A DNA stretch of 64,000 nt from Klebsiella pneumoniae. Lineage in GTDB: Bacteria > Desulfobacterota > Binatia > UBA12015. This document shows, piece by piece, positions 44,517 through 53,042 of this stretch. Numbering within the stretch: the stretch's first letter is position 1; each line of letters opens with the position of its first letter. The notes under the pieces were generated by a model. That model did no database searches and was not told the DNA's origin. It saw only the letters and a list, made by a program, of their open reading frames with translations. Location: positions 1-64,000 of the forward strand of contig CAMBZJ010000002.1 of assembly GCA_945872365.1 (NCBI GenBank), written 5' to 3'. Position numbers and translations under genes: made by a program.

Positions 44517-46046
44517 GTGGGCGGCCCGGGGCGATGCACAAGGTGGCGTCGCCTGGGTCCGCTGGTGGCAGCACTCGGCGGCCTGCTGCTCGCCGGATGC
44601 CAGGGTGTCCCCGCACCTCGCGCCGACTACCTCGTCATCGGGATCGAGACCGCCCCGACCTCGCTCGACCCGCGCACCGCGCTCGACGCGACCTCGGCCC
44701 AGGTGACCGACCTCGTCTTCCGCGGGCTCACCCGCCCGGGCGACGACGGCGGCTTCGTGCCCGATCTCGCCGACGGGTGGTCGCACCAGGGGCTCGAGTG
44801 GACGTTCCACCTGCGGCCGGCGCGCTTCCACGACGGATCGCCGGTGCGCGCCGCCGACGTGGTCGCGACCTGGCGCTCGCTCGCGCGGGCGGAGATGAGG
44901 GGCCTGCGCTCGTCGGAATGGGAGCCGATCGCTTCCGTCGATGCGCCCGACGAGGCGACGGTGCGCTTCGTGCTGCGTGAACCCCATGCCCCCTTCCTCG
45001 CCTCGACGACGATCGGCATCGTGACCGAGCGGTGTGCGGCGAGCGGGCGCGATTGCGACGTCGGCAACGGCCCCTTCCGATTCGTCGCCCGCGGCGTCGA
45101 CACCGTGACGCTCGCGGCCGCCGAAACCGCCGACCCGCGCCCGTCGCTCCCGGGCATCGTCCTGCGCGCCTCGCCCGACGGAGCTTCGCGAGCACTCGGA
45201 CTCGCGCGCGGCAGCATCGACCTGGTGCAGAACGCGGTCGAACCGGAACTGCTGCCTTGGCTCGAGGGGCGAGGTCTCTCGGTCGCCTCGACTCCGGGCT
45301 CGAACTTCCAGTACCTCGGTTTCAACCTCGACGTACCGGCGCTGCGCGACCCGAGGGTACGCCGGGCGATCGCGAGTGCGATCGACGTGCCCGCCATCAT
45401 CGCAGGCTTGCTCGCCGGACGTGCACGCCCGGCAGGAGAGCTCCTACCACCCGGGCACTGGGCCCACGCGGGCCGCGTGCCACCGACCTACGACCCGGCT
45501 CTCGCACGGTACCTGCTCGACGAGGCCGGCGTCCACGGGCTCCGCCTCCAGTACAAGACGACGACCGTCGATTTGCGCCGGCGGATGGCCGAGGCGATCG
45601 CCGGCTACCTGCGCGCGGTCGGTATCGACGTCGAGATCAGGCCGCTCGAGTGGGCAGCGCTCTACGGCGACGTGCGCCGGGGAAACTTCGAACTGGTTTC
45701 GCTCGCCTGGGTGGGCATCTCGGATCCCGACCTCTACTACGGCTGGCTGCACTCCTCGATGCGCCCGCCGCGCGGCAACAACCGGGGTGGCTACTCGAAC
45801 CCGCTCGTCGATCACCTGACCTCTGCCGCGCGCGCCGAGGACGCGACAGATCGGCGCGCCGCCCTCTACCGGCAAGTGGCCGCCGAGACGGAGCGCGACC
45901 TGCCCTTCGTGCCGCTGTGGTGGGTCGACAACACGGTCGTGCACACCAGGCGACTCGTCGGCTTCGCCCCCTCCCCGAGCGGCGACCTGCGCGGACTCGT
46001 CGCGGCAGGCTGGGACGGCGGACCTCCGCCGCGCGGTGGGTCTTGA
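44517..46046 (+). CDS. Oligopeptide-type ABC transporter substrate-binding lipoprotein (family 5)
   Basis: 509 residues from GTG 44517. The signal ends in GLLLAGC (Cys28). Mature motifs: PTSLDPRTALDATSAQVTD, LADGWSHQGLEWTFHLRPA, GSNFQYLGFNLDVPALRDPR, VRRAIASAIDV, as in DppA/OppA/NikA-type proteins. Ligand not predictable. In-frame ATG 44448 is possible, but a TAATAT at 44445-44450 looks like a -10 element overlapping it. The best ribosome site (GGAGGTGGA at 44450-44458) points instead to an out-of-frame ATG at 44462, so the true start needs care. Overlaps the permease start region. Confidence 0.85.
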   Translation: MGGPGRCTRWRRLGPLVAALGGLLLAGCQGVPAPRADYLVIGIETAPTSLDPRTALDATSAQVTDLVFRGLTRPGDDGGFVPDLADGWSHQGLEWTFHLRPARFHDGSPVRAADVVATWRSLARAEMRGLRSSEWEPIASVDAPDEATVRFVLREPHAPFLASTTIGIVTERCAASGRDCDVGNGPFRFVARGVDTVTLAAAETADPRPSLPGIVLRASPDGASRALGLARGSIDLVQNAVEPELLPWLEGRGLSVASTPGSNFQYLGFNLDVPALRDPRVRRAIASAIDVPAIIAGLLAGRARPAGELLPPGHWAHAGRVPPTYDPALARYLLDEAGVHGLRLQYKTTTVDLRRRMAEAIAGYLRAVGIDVEIRPLEWAALYGDVRRGNFELVSLAWVGISDPDLYYGWLHSSMRPPRGNNRGGYSNPLVDHLTSAARAEDATDRRAALYRQVAAETERDLPFVPLWWVDNTVVHTRRLVGFAPSPSGDLRGLVAAGWDGGPPPRGGS

Positions 46047-46048
46047 AC

Positions 46049-46969
46049 GTGCTCCGGCTGTTCCTGCGGCGAATGTTCCTGTCCGCGTTCACCGCCTGCG
46101 GCGTGGTCGTTCTGGTCTCAGGGCTGCTTGCGGCGATCCCCGGGGACCCGGTCGACGCGATCCTCGGCGAGCGCGCGACGTCGGCCGACCGCGACGCGCT
46201 GCGCTCCTCGCTCAGGCTCGACCAGCCCGCGGGAGAACGCCTGCTGCACTATGCCCGGGGGCTCCTGCACGGCGACCTCGGACGTTCGATCGTCTCCGGA
46301 CGTCCGGTCACGGAACTGCTCGGCGAGCGTTATCCGGCCACCGCCGACCTGGCTCTTGCCGCGACCGCGCTCGCCCTGGCGATCGCGATTCCGCTCGGGC
46401 TCCTCGCAGCCCGACGGCCTGGCGGCGTCGCGGACCGAGCGTCGCTCGCGCTCGCGACGCTCGCCTCGGCGCTGCCGGGCTTTGCACTCGGACCATTGCT
46501 CATCCTCGCCTTCGCGGTCCGCTTGCCGTGGTTCCCGGTGGCCGGGCGCGATGGAGGCTCCAGTATCGTCCTGCCCGCGTTCACGCTCGCGCTCGGCATG
46601 GCGGCGGTGCTCGCCCGGCACCTGCGCGGCGCGATGCTCGACGCCCTCGCCCTCGATGCCGTGCGCGCCGCTCGCGCGCGCGGCGTCCCGGAGTGGCGCA
46701 TCCTTCTTGTGCACGCCTTGCGAATCGCCGCCACCCCCGCCGTGACCGTGCTCGCTCTGCAGGTCGGAGGCCTGCTCGCCGGCGCGATCGTGACCGAGAC
46801 AGTCTTCGCATGGCCCGGGCTCGGCCGCTTGCTGATCCAGTCGATCGGCGCACGCGACCTGCCGGTGGTGCAAGGCTGTTCTCTCGCGATCGCACTCACC
46901 TTCGTCGTGGCGAACCTGGTCGCCGATCTCGCGCAGGCCCTGCTCGACCCGCGGGTGGGACGCGCCTGA
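46049..46969 (+). CDS. Oligopeptide-type ABC permease (DppB-like)
   Basis: 306 residues from GTG 46049 (TTG 46043 overlapping the previous stop is possible). First span LSAFTACGVVVLVSGLLAA, the IPGDPVDAILG loop typical of DppB/OppB, and the EAA-type cytosolic loop AARARGVPEWRILLVHALRIA. Six membrane segments. It would pair with the DppC-like gene 97 bases downstream. GGTGGG at 46035-46040 is the likely ribosome site. Confidence 0.9.
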   Translation: MLRLFLRRMFLSAFTACGVVVLVSGLLAAIPGDPVDAILGERATSADRDALRSSLRLDQPAGERLLHYARGLLHGDLGRSIVSGRPVTELLGERYPATADLALAATALALAIAIPLGLLAARRPGGVADRASLALATLASALPGFALGPLLILAFAVRLPWFPVAGRDGGSSIVLPAFTLALGMAAVLARHLRGAMLDALALDAVRAARARGVPEWRILLVHALRIAATPAVTVLALQVGGLLAGAIVTETVFAWPGLGRLLIQSIGARDLPVVQGCSLAIALTFVVANLVADLAQALLDPRVGRA

Positions 46970-47065
46970 GGAAGCCGGACTCGCGGCCCGGCCACTTCGC
47001 CGACGCGACCGACCGAGACCATCCCGTGGACGACGGTACCGCCCATGGCCTAGAATCGGGCCCGG

Positions 47066-47911
47066 ATGCACGACGCGACCGACGATCGACGCCATCGATG
47101 GCGCCCGCGGAACCGCAAGCTCGTCGCGGGGAGCCTGCTCCTCGCCCTCCTCGCCGGGACGGCGCTGATTGCGCCCCTGCTCGCCCCCTTCGACCCGCTC
47201 GCGCAGGATCTGCATGCCACGCTCCTCGGGCCTTCGACGGCGCACCCGCTCGGGACCGACGCACTCGGGCGCGACGTCCTCTCCCGCCTGCTGTTCGGAG
47301 CGCGCCTTTCGCTCGCGATCGGTGCGATCGCGACCGCGGCCTCGCTGCTGCTCGGCACCGGGATCGGGATGCTCGCCGGCTACGGCGGTCCGCTCGTCGA
47401 CGAGGTCGTGTCGCGGGCGATCGACGTCTTCCTCGCGTTTCCCGGCCTGCTGCTCGCTATCGCATTGGCCGCGGTCCTCGGTCCGAGTGCGCGCAACGTG
47501 GTCGTCGCCCTCGCCGTGATGGGTTGGACCACCTACGCCAGGCTCGTCCGCGCCGAGGTGCGCGCCAAGGTTGCCGAGGAGTCGGTGCGGGCGGCGGAGG
47601 CCCTCGGCGCCCGCCCCTGGCGCATCGCGCTGCACCATCTTCTGCCGGCGGTCGCGCGCTCCCTCTCCGTGCAGGCCGCCTTCGGCGCGAGTGCAGCGAT
47701 CGTCGCGGAGGCGAGCCTCTCGTTTCTCGGCCTCGGCCCTCCACCACCGACGCCGAGTTGGGGAGCGATGCTCGCCGAGGGGCGCGCCCTCCTCCTCGTG
47801 GCGCCACACCTCGCCATCGCGCCGGCCGCGGCTCTCGCCGCGACGGTGCTCGCGATCCAGTGGATCGCCGACGCACTCGCGACCGGCAACGCCCGGCGCG
47901 GCGCCCGCTGA
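47066..47911 (+). CDS. Oligopeptide-type ABC permease (DppC-like)
   Basis: 281 residues. The N-terminus has the DppC layout: one span, then PLLAPFDPLAQDLHATLLGPS and the GTDALGRDVLSRLLFGAR motif. The EAA loop AEALGARPWRIALHHLLPAV contacts the ATPases. No ATPase gene follows, because the next gene is convergent; the importer must borrow ATPases from elsewhere. A TAGAAT at 47051-47056 just ahead of the ATG could allow separate transcription. Confidence 0.92.
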   Translation: MHDATDDRRHRWRPRNRKLVAGSLLLALLAGTALIAPLLAPFDPLAQDLHATLLGPSTAHPLGTDALGRDVLSRLLFGARLSLAIGAIATAASLLLGTGIGMLAGYGGPLVDEVVSRAIDVFLAFPGLLLAIALAAVLGPSARNVVVALAVMGWTTYARLVRAEVRAKVAEESVRAAEALGARPWRIALHHLLPAVARSLSVQAAFGASAAIVAEASLSFLGLGPPPPTPSWGAMLAEGRALLLVAPHLAIAPAAALAATVLAIQWIADALATGNARRGAR

Positions 47912-47930
47912 GCCCGCGGGCGGGTCAGCG
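47906..47930. terminator. Stop-to-stop bidirectional hairpin
   Basis: CGCTGA (47906-47911), which contains the dppC-like stop, pairs with TCAGCG (47925-47930), which contains the mutM stop on the other strand; further G/C pairs can form inside (CCCGC with GCGGG). Same design as the hairpin at 8457-8481. Confidence 0.55.
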
Positions 47931-48788
47931 CTGGCAGACGGCGCACCAGAAGGTTCCCCGACCGCCCAGGACCGATCGGCGAAGCATCGAGCCGCAGCGC
48001 CGACAAGCCTCGCCCGCCCGCTCGTAGACCGCAAAGGAGTCCTGGAAGGCACCGCGGTTGCCCTCGGCGTCCCGGTAGTCGAGCAGCGAGGAGCCGCCGC
48101 TCTCGATGGCGCGCACCAGCACCGCACGGACGGCTTCGGCGATGCGACCGGCCTCGGCGCGCGTCACCCGCCCGCTGCGTCGCGACGGGCGGACGCCTGC
48201 GAGGAAGAGCGCCTCGTTCGCGTAGATGTTTCCCACGCCCGCGATGCACCGCTGGTCCATGAGCAGGGTCTTCACCACGACCTGGGGATGACGGCGTGTG
48301 GCGCGCCAGAGAAACTCGCCGTGGAACTCGCCGCCGAGCGGCTCGACGCCGAGTTCGCCGAGATCCGCCATGCTCGACGAGAGCAGCATCAGTCCGAAGC
48401 GGCGCGGATCCCGGAAGAAGACTTGGGCACCGTCGTCCAGTTCGACGACGACGTGGACGTGCGGCAAGTCCGGCGGCTCCCCGACGCAGAGTCGTCCGCT
48501 CATCCCGAGGTGGACGACCCAGCGCAGCCGCCCCTCCCGGAAAGAGGTCGTGCCGCCGTCCGTGGGCTCCGGGGGAGAGTGCGGTGGCTGGTCGTCGACG
48601 TCGAAGAGCAGGTACTTCGCGCGCCGCTCGACGGAGCGGATGCGCCGGCCGACCAGACGCTCGGCGAAGTCGGCCGCAACGGCGCGCCGCAGGCGGCGCT
48701 CGCGCACCTCGACCGCGACGATGCGCCGACCGACGACATGGGGCTCGATCGTGCGGCGGACGGTCTCGACCTCGGGCAGTTCGGGCAC
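47925..48788 (-). CDS. mutM: Formamidopyrimidine-DNA glycosylase
   Basis: 287 residues from GTG 48788. PELPEVETVRR after the initiator supplies the N-terminal Pro nucleophile and Glu. The helix-two-turn-helix region (LLMDQRCIAGVGNIYANEAL) and a C-terminal zinc finger (C-x2-C and C-x2-C in RRCGSMLR and WCAVCQR) are intact. It excises 8-oxoguanine and formamidopyrimidines and nicks the site. It is followed by 14 bases and the rsmA stop on the same strand, forming a mutM-rsmA-tsaD-PBP1B-HtrA run. Confidence 0.95.
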   Translation of the reverse strand: MPELPEVETVRRTIEPHVVGRRIVAVEVRERRLRRAVAADFAERLVGRRIRSVERRAKYLLFDVDDQPPHSPPEPTDGGTTSFREGRLRWVVHLGMSGRLCVGEPPDLPHVHVVVELDDGAQVFFRDPRRFGLMLLSSSMADLGELGVEPLGGEFHGEFLWRATRRHPQVVVKTLLMDQRCIAGVGNIYANEALFLAGVRPSRRSGRVTRAEAGRIAEAVRAVLVRAIESGGSSLLDYRDAEGNRGAFQDSFAVYERAGEACRRCGSMLRRSVLGGRGTFWCAVCQR

Positions 48789-48802
48789 GGCCGAGTCCCT
48801 CG

Positions 48803-49681
48803 TCAGCCGCGCCGCGCCGGGTCGGAATCGAGGCCATCCTGCAGCGCCGGCGCCGGCGACCGCGAGGTCGCTCCCGATGGCTCGGGCGCAAGCGGGAGAT
48901 CGGCCGCGGCCGCCGCAAGAGTGGCAAAACGCTCGAGGTCGATCTCCTCGGCGCGACGGCCCGGGTCGATCCCGGCGCGCTCGAGCATGGCGGCCGCGGC
49001 AGGCTCGCCGAAGGCCGCGCGCAGGGAGTTGCGGAGCGTCTTGCGACGCTGCGCGAAGGCACCCCGGACGACCCGGCGGAAGAGCGCTTCGTCGCCGACC
49101 GCGACCCGCGGTTCCACTTGTACGTCGAGTCGCACGACCGCCGAGTCGACCTTGGGCGGCGGGGCGAAACAACGCGGCGGCACCGAGAAGGCGACCCTAC
49201 CACTCGCGTGCAGGGCGACCAGAACCGAGAGGCTGCCATACGTGCGCGAGCCGGGCCCGGCGCAGATGCGCTCGGCGACCTCCTTCTGCAGCATGAGAAC
49301 CAAGCGGGGGAAGCGCTGCGGTCGTTCGAGCAGGCGCGAGAGGATCGCTGTGCCGGTCGAATAGGGAAGGTTCGAGACCACGGGCAGCGGACCCGCCGGC
49401 AGCGGTAGCTCGGCGATCCGCAGCGCGTCGCCACGCAGGACGGTGAGACCGGGCAGGCGACGCGCCTCGAGCCGACGGGCGAGTTCCTCGTCGAATTCGA
49501 CGGCGACGACCTCGAGTCGCGCCGCGAGCAGCACCTCGGTCAGCGCACCGCGGCCGGGGCCGATCTCCAGGACCGTGGCGCCCGGTTCGAGGCCGGCGAG
49601 CGCGACGGTTCGCTCGGCGACGCAGCGATCGACCAGGAAGTGCTGGCCCAGGGCGTGGCGCCTGCGACCCGACTCAGACAT
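48803..49681 (-). CDS. rsmA: 16S rRNA dimethyladenosine transferase (RsmA/KsgA)
   Basis: 292 residues. LGQHFLVDRCVAERTV, the SAM loop VLEIGPGRGALTEVLL, NLPYSTGTAILSRLL (the N-L-P-Y catalytic motif) and VPPRCFAPPPKVDSAVV are diagnostic. It dimethylates two adjacent adenosines near the 3' end of 16S rRNA; its loss gives kasugamycin resistance. The last 35 residues are Ala/Pro/Ser-rich and probably disordered. Overlaps the tsaD stop region by eight bases. Confidence 0.95.
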   Translation of the reverse strand: MSESGRRRHALGQHFLVDRCVAERTVALAGLEPGATVLEIGPGRGALTEVLLAARLEVVAVEFDEELARRLEARRLPGLTVLRGDALRIAELPLPAGPLPVVSNLPYSTGTAILSRLLERPQRFPRLVLMLQKEVAERICAGPGSRTYGSLSVLVALHASGRVAFSVPPRCFAPPPKVDSAVVRLDVQVEPRVAVGDEALFRRVVRGAFAQRRKTLRNSLRAAFGEPAAAAMLERAGIDPGRRAEEIDLERFATLAAAAADLPLAPEPSGATSRSPAPALQDGLDSDPARRG

Positions 49682-50690
49682 CGAGCGCCTCGACGTCCAT
49701 GCGCGGCCCCAGCGGCAGGTCGGCCTCGGCGTTCAAGTCGAGCGGATCGCTCTCGCCCCGGGCGAGGCGGCGCCATCCTGCCCAAGCGATCATCGCCGCG
49801 TTGTCGGTGCAGCGGCGCAGGGGCGGCATGTGCAACTCCGCGCCTTCCTCCATCGCCATCGCTCCCATCGCCTCGCGCAGCGCCCGGTTGGCCGAAACGC
49901 CGCCCGCGAGGACGAGCCGGGTGGTGCCGGTCGCGCGCACCGCGCGCCGCGCCGCCGTGACCAGCATCTCGACGATCGCGCGCTGGAACGAGGCCGCGAG
50001 GTCTGCGGGCGAGGCCGCGGGTCGGTCCCGACGCGCCTGCCAGAGCGCGGTCTTGAGACCGCTGAAGCTCAGGTCCAGTGCGGCGCCCCGCACCCGCGGC
50101 CGCGGCAACGCGATCGCCTGCGGGTCACCGACCGCCGCCAACCGCTCGATCTCTCGACCGCCGGGATAACCCAGCCCGAGGAGCTTCGCGCCCTTGTCGA
50201 AAGCCTCACCCGCCGCGTCGTCGCGCGTCTGACCGAGAACCGCGTAGCCTCCGTCTTCCCGTGCCCAATAGAGGGCCGAGTGTCCGCCGGAAACGACCAG
50301 CCCGAGGAAGGGACGGGCAACTTCCCGGTCGAGAGCGATCGAGAGCAGGTGGCCCTCGATGTGGTGCACGCCGACGAACGGCAGTCGACGTCGTCGCGCG
50401 ATCGCCTTGGCGACGCCGAGCCCGACGAGCAGCGAGCCGACCAGGCCTGGACCACGCGTCGCGGCGACGCCGTCGACGTCATCGAGGGAGATCCCGGCAT
50501 CGCCGAGGGCCCGCTCGATCGTCGGCCCGACGTGCACGACGTGATTGCGCGCGGCGAGCTCCGGAACGACGCCACCGTACGGCGCGTGCACGTCGTCCTG
50601 GGAGGCGACGACGCTCGAGAGCTCACGCCCGTTGCGCAGTACCGCCGCACAGGTGTCGTCGCAAGAGGTTTCGACGCCGAGGACGATCAC
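49674..50690 (-). CDS. tsaD: tRNA N6-adenosine threonylcarbamoyltransferase
   Basis: 338 residues. ASKHA-fold enzyme that transfers threonylcarbamate to A37 of ANN-decoding tRNAs. LGVETSCDDTCAAV, the metal-binding VGVHHIEGHLLS, SGGHSALY, DDAAGEAFDKGAKLLGLGYPGG and the C-terminal PPLRRCTDNAAMIAWAG are all present. GTG 50690 overlaps the stop of the PBP gene (GTGA); GTG 50699 is another option. Confidence 0.96.
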   Translation of the reverse strand: MIVLGVETSCDDTCAAVLRNGRELSSVVASQDDVHAPYGGVVPELAARNHVVHVGPTIERALGDAGISLDDVDGVAATRGPGLVGSLLVGLGVAKAIARRRRLPFVGVHHIEGHLLSIALDREVARPFLGLVVSGGHSALYWAREDGGYAVLGQTRDDAAGEAFDKGAKLLGLGYPGGREIERLAAVGDPQAIALPRPRVRGAALDLSFSGLKTALWQARRDRPAASPADLAASFQRAIVEMLVTAARRAVRATGTTRLVLAGGVSANRALREAMGAMAMEEGAELHMPPLRRCTDNAAMIAWAGWRRLARGESDPLDLNAEADLPLGPRMDVEALDV

Positions 50691-53023
50691 GTGCCCCACC
50701 CCGCCGGCCGCGCGAGGCCGTCGACGATCCCGCCCGCTTCGGGATGCACAGGCGCGGCGATCTTCGGCGCATCGTCGTCGCGGAACCCTTCGAGGAGCAC
50801 GGCGTCGCCACCGCCCGGGAGATCCGCCACGGGCAGCCCCGTCGCGCGGTCGATGGACACCAGGGTCACCCCCGGCGGTGGCTGGAAGGGCCGCGGCGGA
50901 AGCGCCGCGAGGGCCTGCGACATGAAGTCGACCCAGATCGGCAGTGCCGCCTTCGAGCCCGGCAGCCCGAGGTGGCCCCGCTGGTCGAATCCGACCCAGA
51001 CGCCGGTGACCAGGTCCGGGGTGAAGCCGACGAACCAGGCGTCGCGCGCCTCGTTCGTCGTGCCGGTCTTGCCGGCGGCCGGCCGACCGAAGCCGCCGGC
51101 GCGGGCCGCTCGAGCGGTACCCCGGTCGAACACTCCTTCCAGCATATGCGTGATGATGTAGGCGTCTTCCGGAGGAATCGCCGCGGTCAGCTCCGGGGTC
51201 TCCCCGATCAGCACCTCGCCGGTTCGCGACTCGACCCGGCGGATCGCCCGCGGTTCGGCCCGCGTACCTCCCGACGCCAAGACCGAGTAGGCCGACGTGA
51301 GTTCGAGAGGCGTCACCTCTGCCGCGCCGAGCGCGAGCGACGGCTGCTCGGGAAGCTCGCTCGCGATCCCCAGTGTATGCCCGAGGTGCGAGATCGGTGC
51401 GAGGCCGACGCTTCGCGCGACCCGCGCGGTCGCCGCGTTGAGCGATTGCTCCAGGGCCGTGCGCGCGGTCACCCGTCCCATGTAGCGCCCCCCGTCGTTC
51501 TCCGGCCGCCAAGCCGCGCGGCCGGCTTCCGTCCAGGTAAACGGTGCATCCTCGAGGATCGTGGCCGGGTTCAGATGGGCCGGCCCGGTCGAGAGCAGCC
51601 CGGCCAGGTAGACGATCGGCTTGAACGCCGAACCGGGCTGGCGACGCGCCTTCGAGGCTCGGTCGAACTGGCTCTCCTGGTAGTCGCGCCCGCCGACGAG
51701 CACGCGGATCTCCGCGCTATGCGGTGCGAGCGCGACGAGTGCCGCCTCCAGGCGGTCGTCGCCGGCCGGCCGACGCAGTTGCGGGTGGGCCTGCTCGAGT
51801 GCCGCAAGCCCGTCGCAGACCGCACGGGTGGCCTGCTCCTGGAGGAGCGGGTCGAGCGTGGTGTGGATCTGCAGCCCCTCGGCAACCAGCGCATGCGGCG
51901 AAAAGCGCCCCCCCAGCTCGGCCTTCACGAGGTCGACGAAGAAAGCCGACTCGGTGGCCTCGGGACGCGGATCGAGCACGCCGAGTGGTGCTGCGATCGC
52001 GACCTCGCAGCTACCCTCGTCGATCTCGCCCGCGTCACGCAGAAGTCGCAGCACCGTATCGCGCCGCTCCCGGGCCCGCTCGGGCGCCACGAACGGCGAA
52101 TACGCGTTGGGGGCGCGGATCAGTCCCGCGATCATCGCCGACTCGGGCAGCAAGAGTTCGCGCGGTTCCTTTCCGAAGTAGAACCAGGAGGCCTCCGCCA
52201 CGCCGTAGATGCCCTGGGCGCCGCGCTGGCCGAGGTAGATCTCGTTCAGGTAGTTCTCGAGAATCTGCATCTTCGAGTAGCGCGTCTCGGCGACCACGGC
52301 CATCGAGATCTCGTGCAGCTTGCGCGCGATCGTTCGATCGCTCGTGAGGAAGAAGTTCTTCATCAACTGCTGGGTGAGCGTGCTGCCACCCTGTCGCACC
52401 CGGCCCGAACGCAGGTTCGCCACGAGCGCGCGGCCGATGCCGAGCATGTCGATGCCGTGGTGGTCGAAGAACCGGCTGTCCTCGGTAACCAGGACCGCAC
52501 GCACGAGCATCGGGGAGACATCGACCACGCGGACGGCGCGCCGCTTCTCCCAGTCGCCCGCCCAGATGCCGGTGATTTCCTCGGGCTCGAGGGCCACGGT
52601 CGCGAGGGGCTCGCCCTGGTCGAGGTCGGTGATCCCGGCAACCATCTTGCCGCGAAGATCGATCCGCACCCGCTGCGTCCCGGCCCGCCTGGACGCCCCT
52701 GGCCGCAGCGCGATTTCGAGCGATTCCCGCCCCGGTCGCATCTCCCCGGCGGCCGACGGCGGGTTCGGCACGATCCGGTAGGCGAGCCTCTCGAGGCGGC
52801 GCGGCACGCCGGCGGCCACCACGTCCTGCCCGGTGTGGATCAGGAACTCGTCGCTGTAGATCCGCGAGGGGAAGTCCCAGCGGTGCCCGGCGAACTTCCG
52901 GTCGACGACGGCGGCCACTTGATTCCAGAGCGGGATCGCGACCAGCGCGGTCGCGATCCCGCCGAAGAACAGGAAACTCGCGAGAAAGGCGAGAAGGGGG
53001 CGACGTCCGCGATGGAAAGCCAT
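50687..53023 (-). CDS. mrcB: Bifunctional penicillin-binding protein, PBP1B type
   Basis: 778 residues. One N-terminal membrane helix (residues 9-31). Residues 48-130 resemble the UB2H domain of PBP1B (WDFPSRIYSDEFLI). GT51 glycosyltransferase: catalytic Glu181 in LVTEDSRFFDHHGID, GGSTLTQQLMKNFFL, NEIYLGQRGAQGIYGVAEAS. Transpeptidase: SxxK in RQPGSAFKPIVY, SxN in EQSLNAAT and KTG in AAGKTGTTNEA. It builds and crosslinks peptidoglycan. UB2H presence suggests an LpoB-like activator or analogue, not found here. Separated from the HtrA gene by 19 bases. Confidence 0.93.
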   Translation of the reverse strand: MAFHRGRRPLLAFLASFLFFGGIATALVAIPLWNQVAAVVDRKFAGHRWDFPSRIYSDEFLIHTGQDVVAAGVPRRLERLAYRIVPNPPSAAGEMRPGRESLEIALRPGASRRAGTQRVRIDLRGKMVAGITDLDQGEPLATVALEPEEITGIWAGDWEKRRAVRVVDVSPMLVRAVLVTEDSRFFDHHGIDMLGIGRALVANLRSGRVRQGGSTLTQQLMKNFFLTSDRTIARKLHEISMAVVAETRYSKMQILENYLNEIYLGQRGAQGIYGVAEASWFYFGKEPRELLLPESAMIAGLIRAPNAYSPFVAPERARERRDTVLRLLRDAGEIDEGSCEVAIAAPLGVLDPRPEATESAFFVDLVKAELGGRFSPHALVAEGLQIHTTLDPLLQEQATRAVCDGLAALEQAHPQLRRPAGDDRLEAALVALAPHSAEIRVLVGGRDYQESQFDRASKARRQPGSAFKPIVYLAGLLSTGPAHLNPATILEDAPFTWTEAGRAAWRPENDGGRYMGRVTARTALEQSLNAATARVARSVGLAPISHLGHTLGIASELPEQPSLALGAAEVTPLELTSAYSVLASGGTRAEPRAIRRVESRTGEVLIGETPELTAAIPPEDAYIITHMLEGVFDRGTARAARAGGFGRPAAGKTGTTNEARDAWFVGFTPDLVTGVWVGFDQRGHLGLPGSKAALPIWVDFMSQALAALPPRPFQPPPGVTLVSIDRATGLPVADLPGGGDAVLLEGFRDDDAPKIAAPVHPEAGGIVDGLARPAGWGT

Positions 53024-53042
53024 GGCGGACGTCGCGCCAGAT

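Noticed and set aside
44462-44980. 172-codon frame with the best ribosome site near the binding protein
   Set aside because: Out of frame, Arg/Pro-rich and unlike any protein I recognise; kept only as a start-site puzzle.
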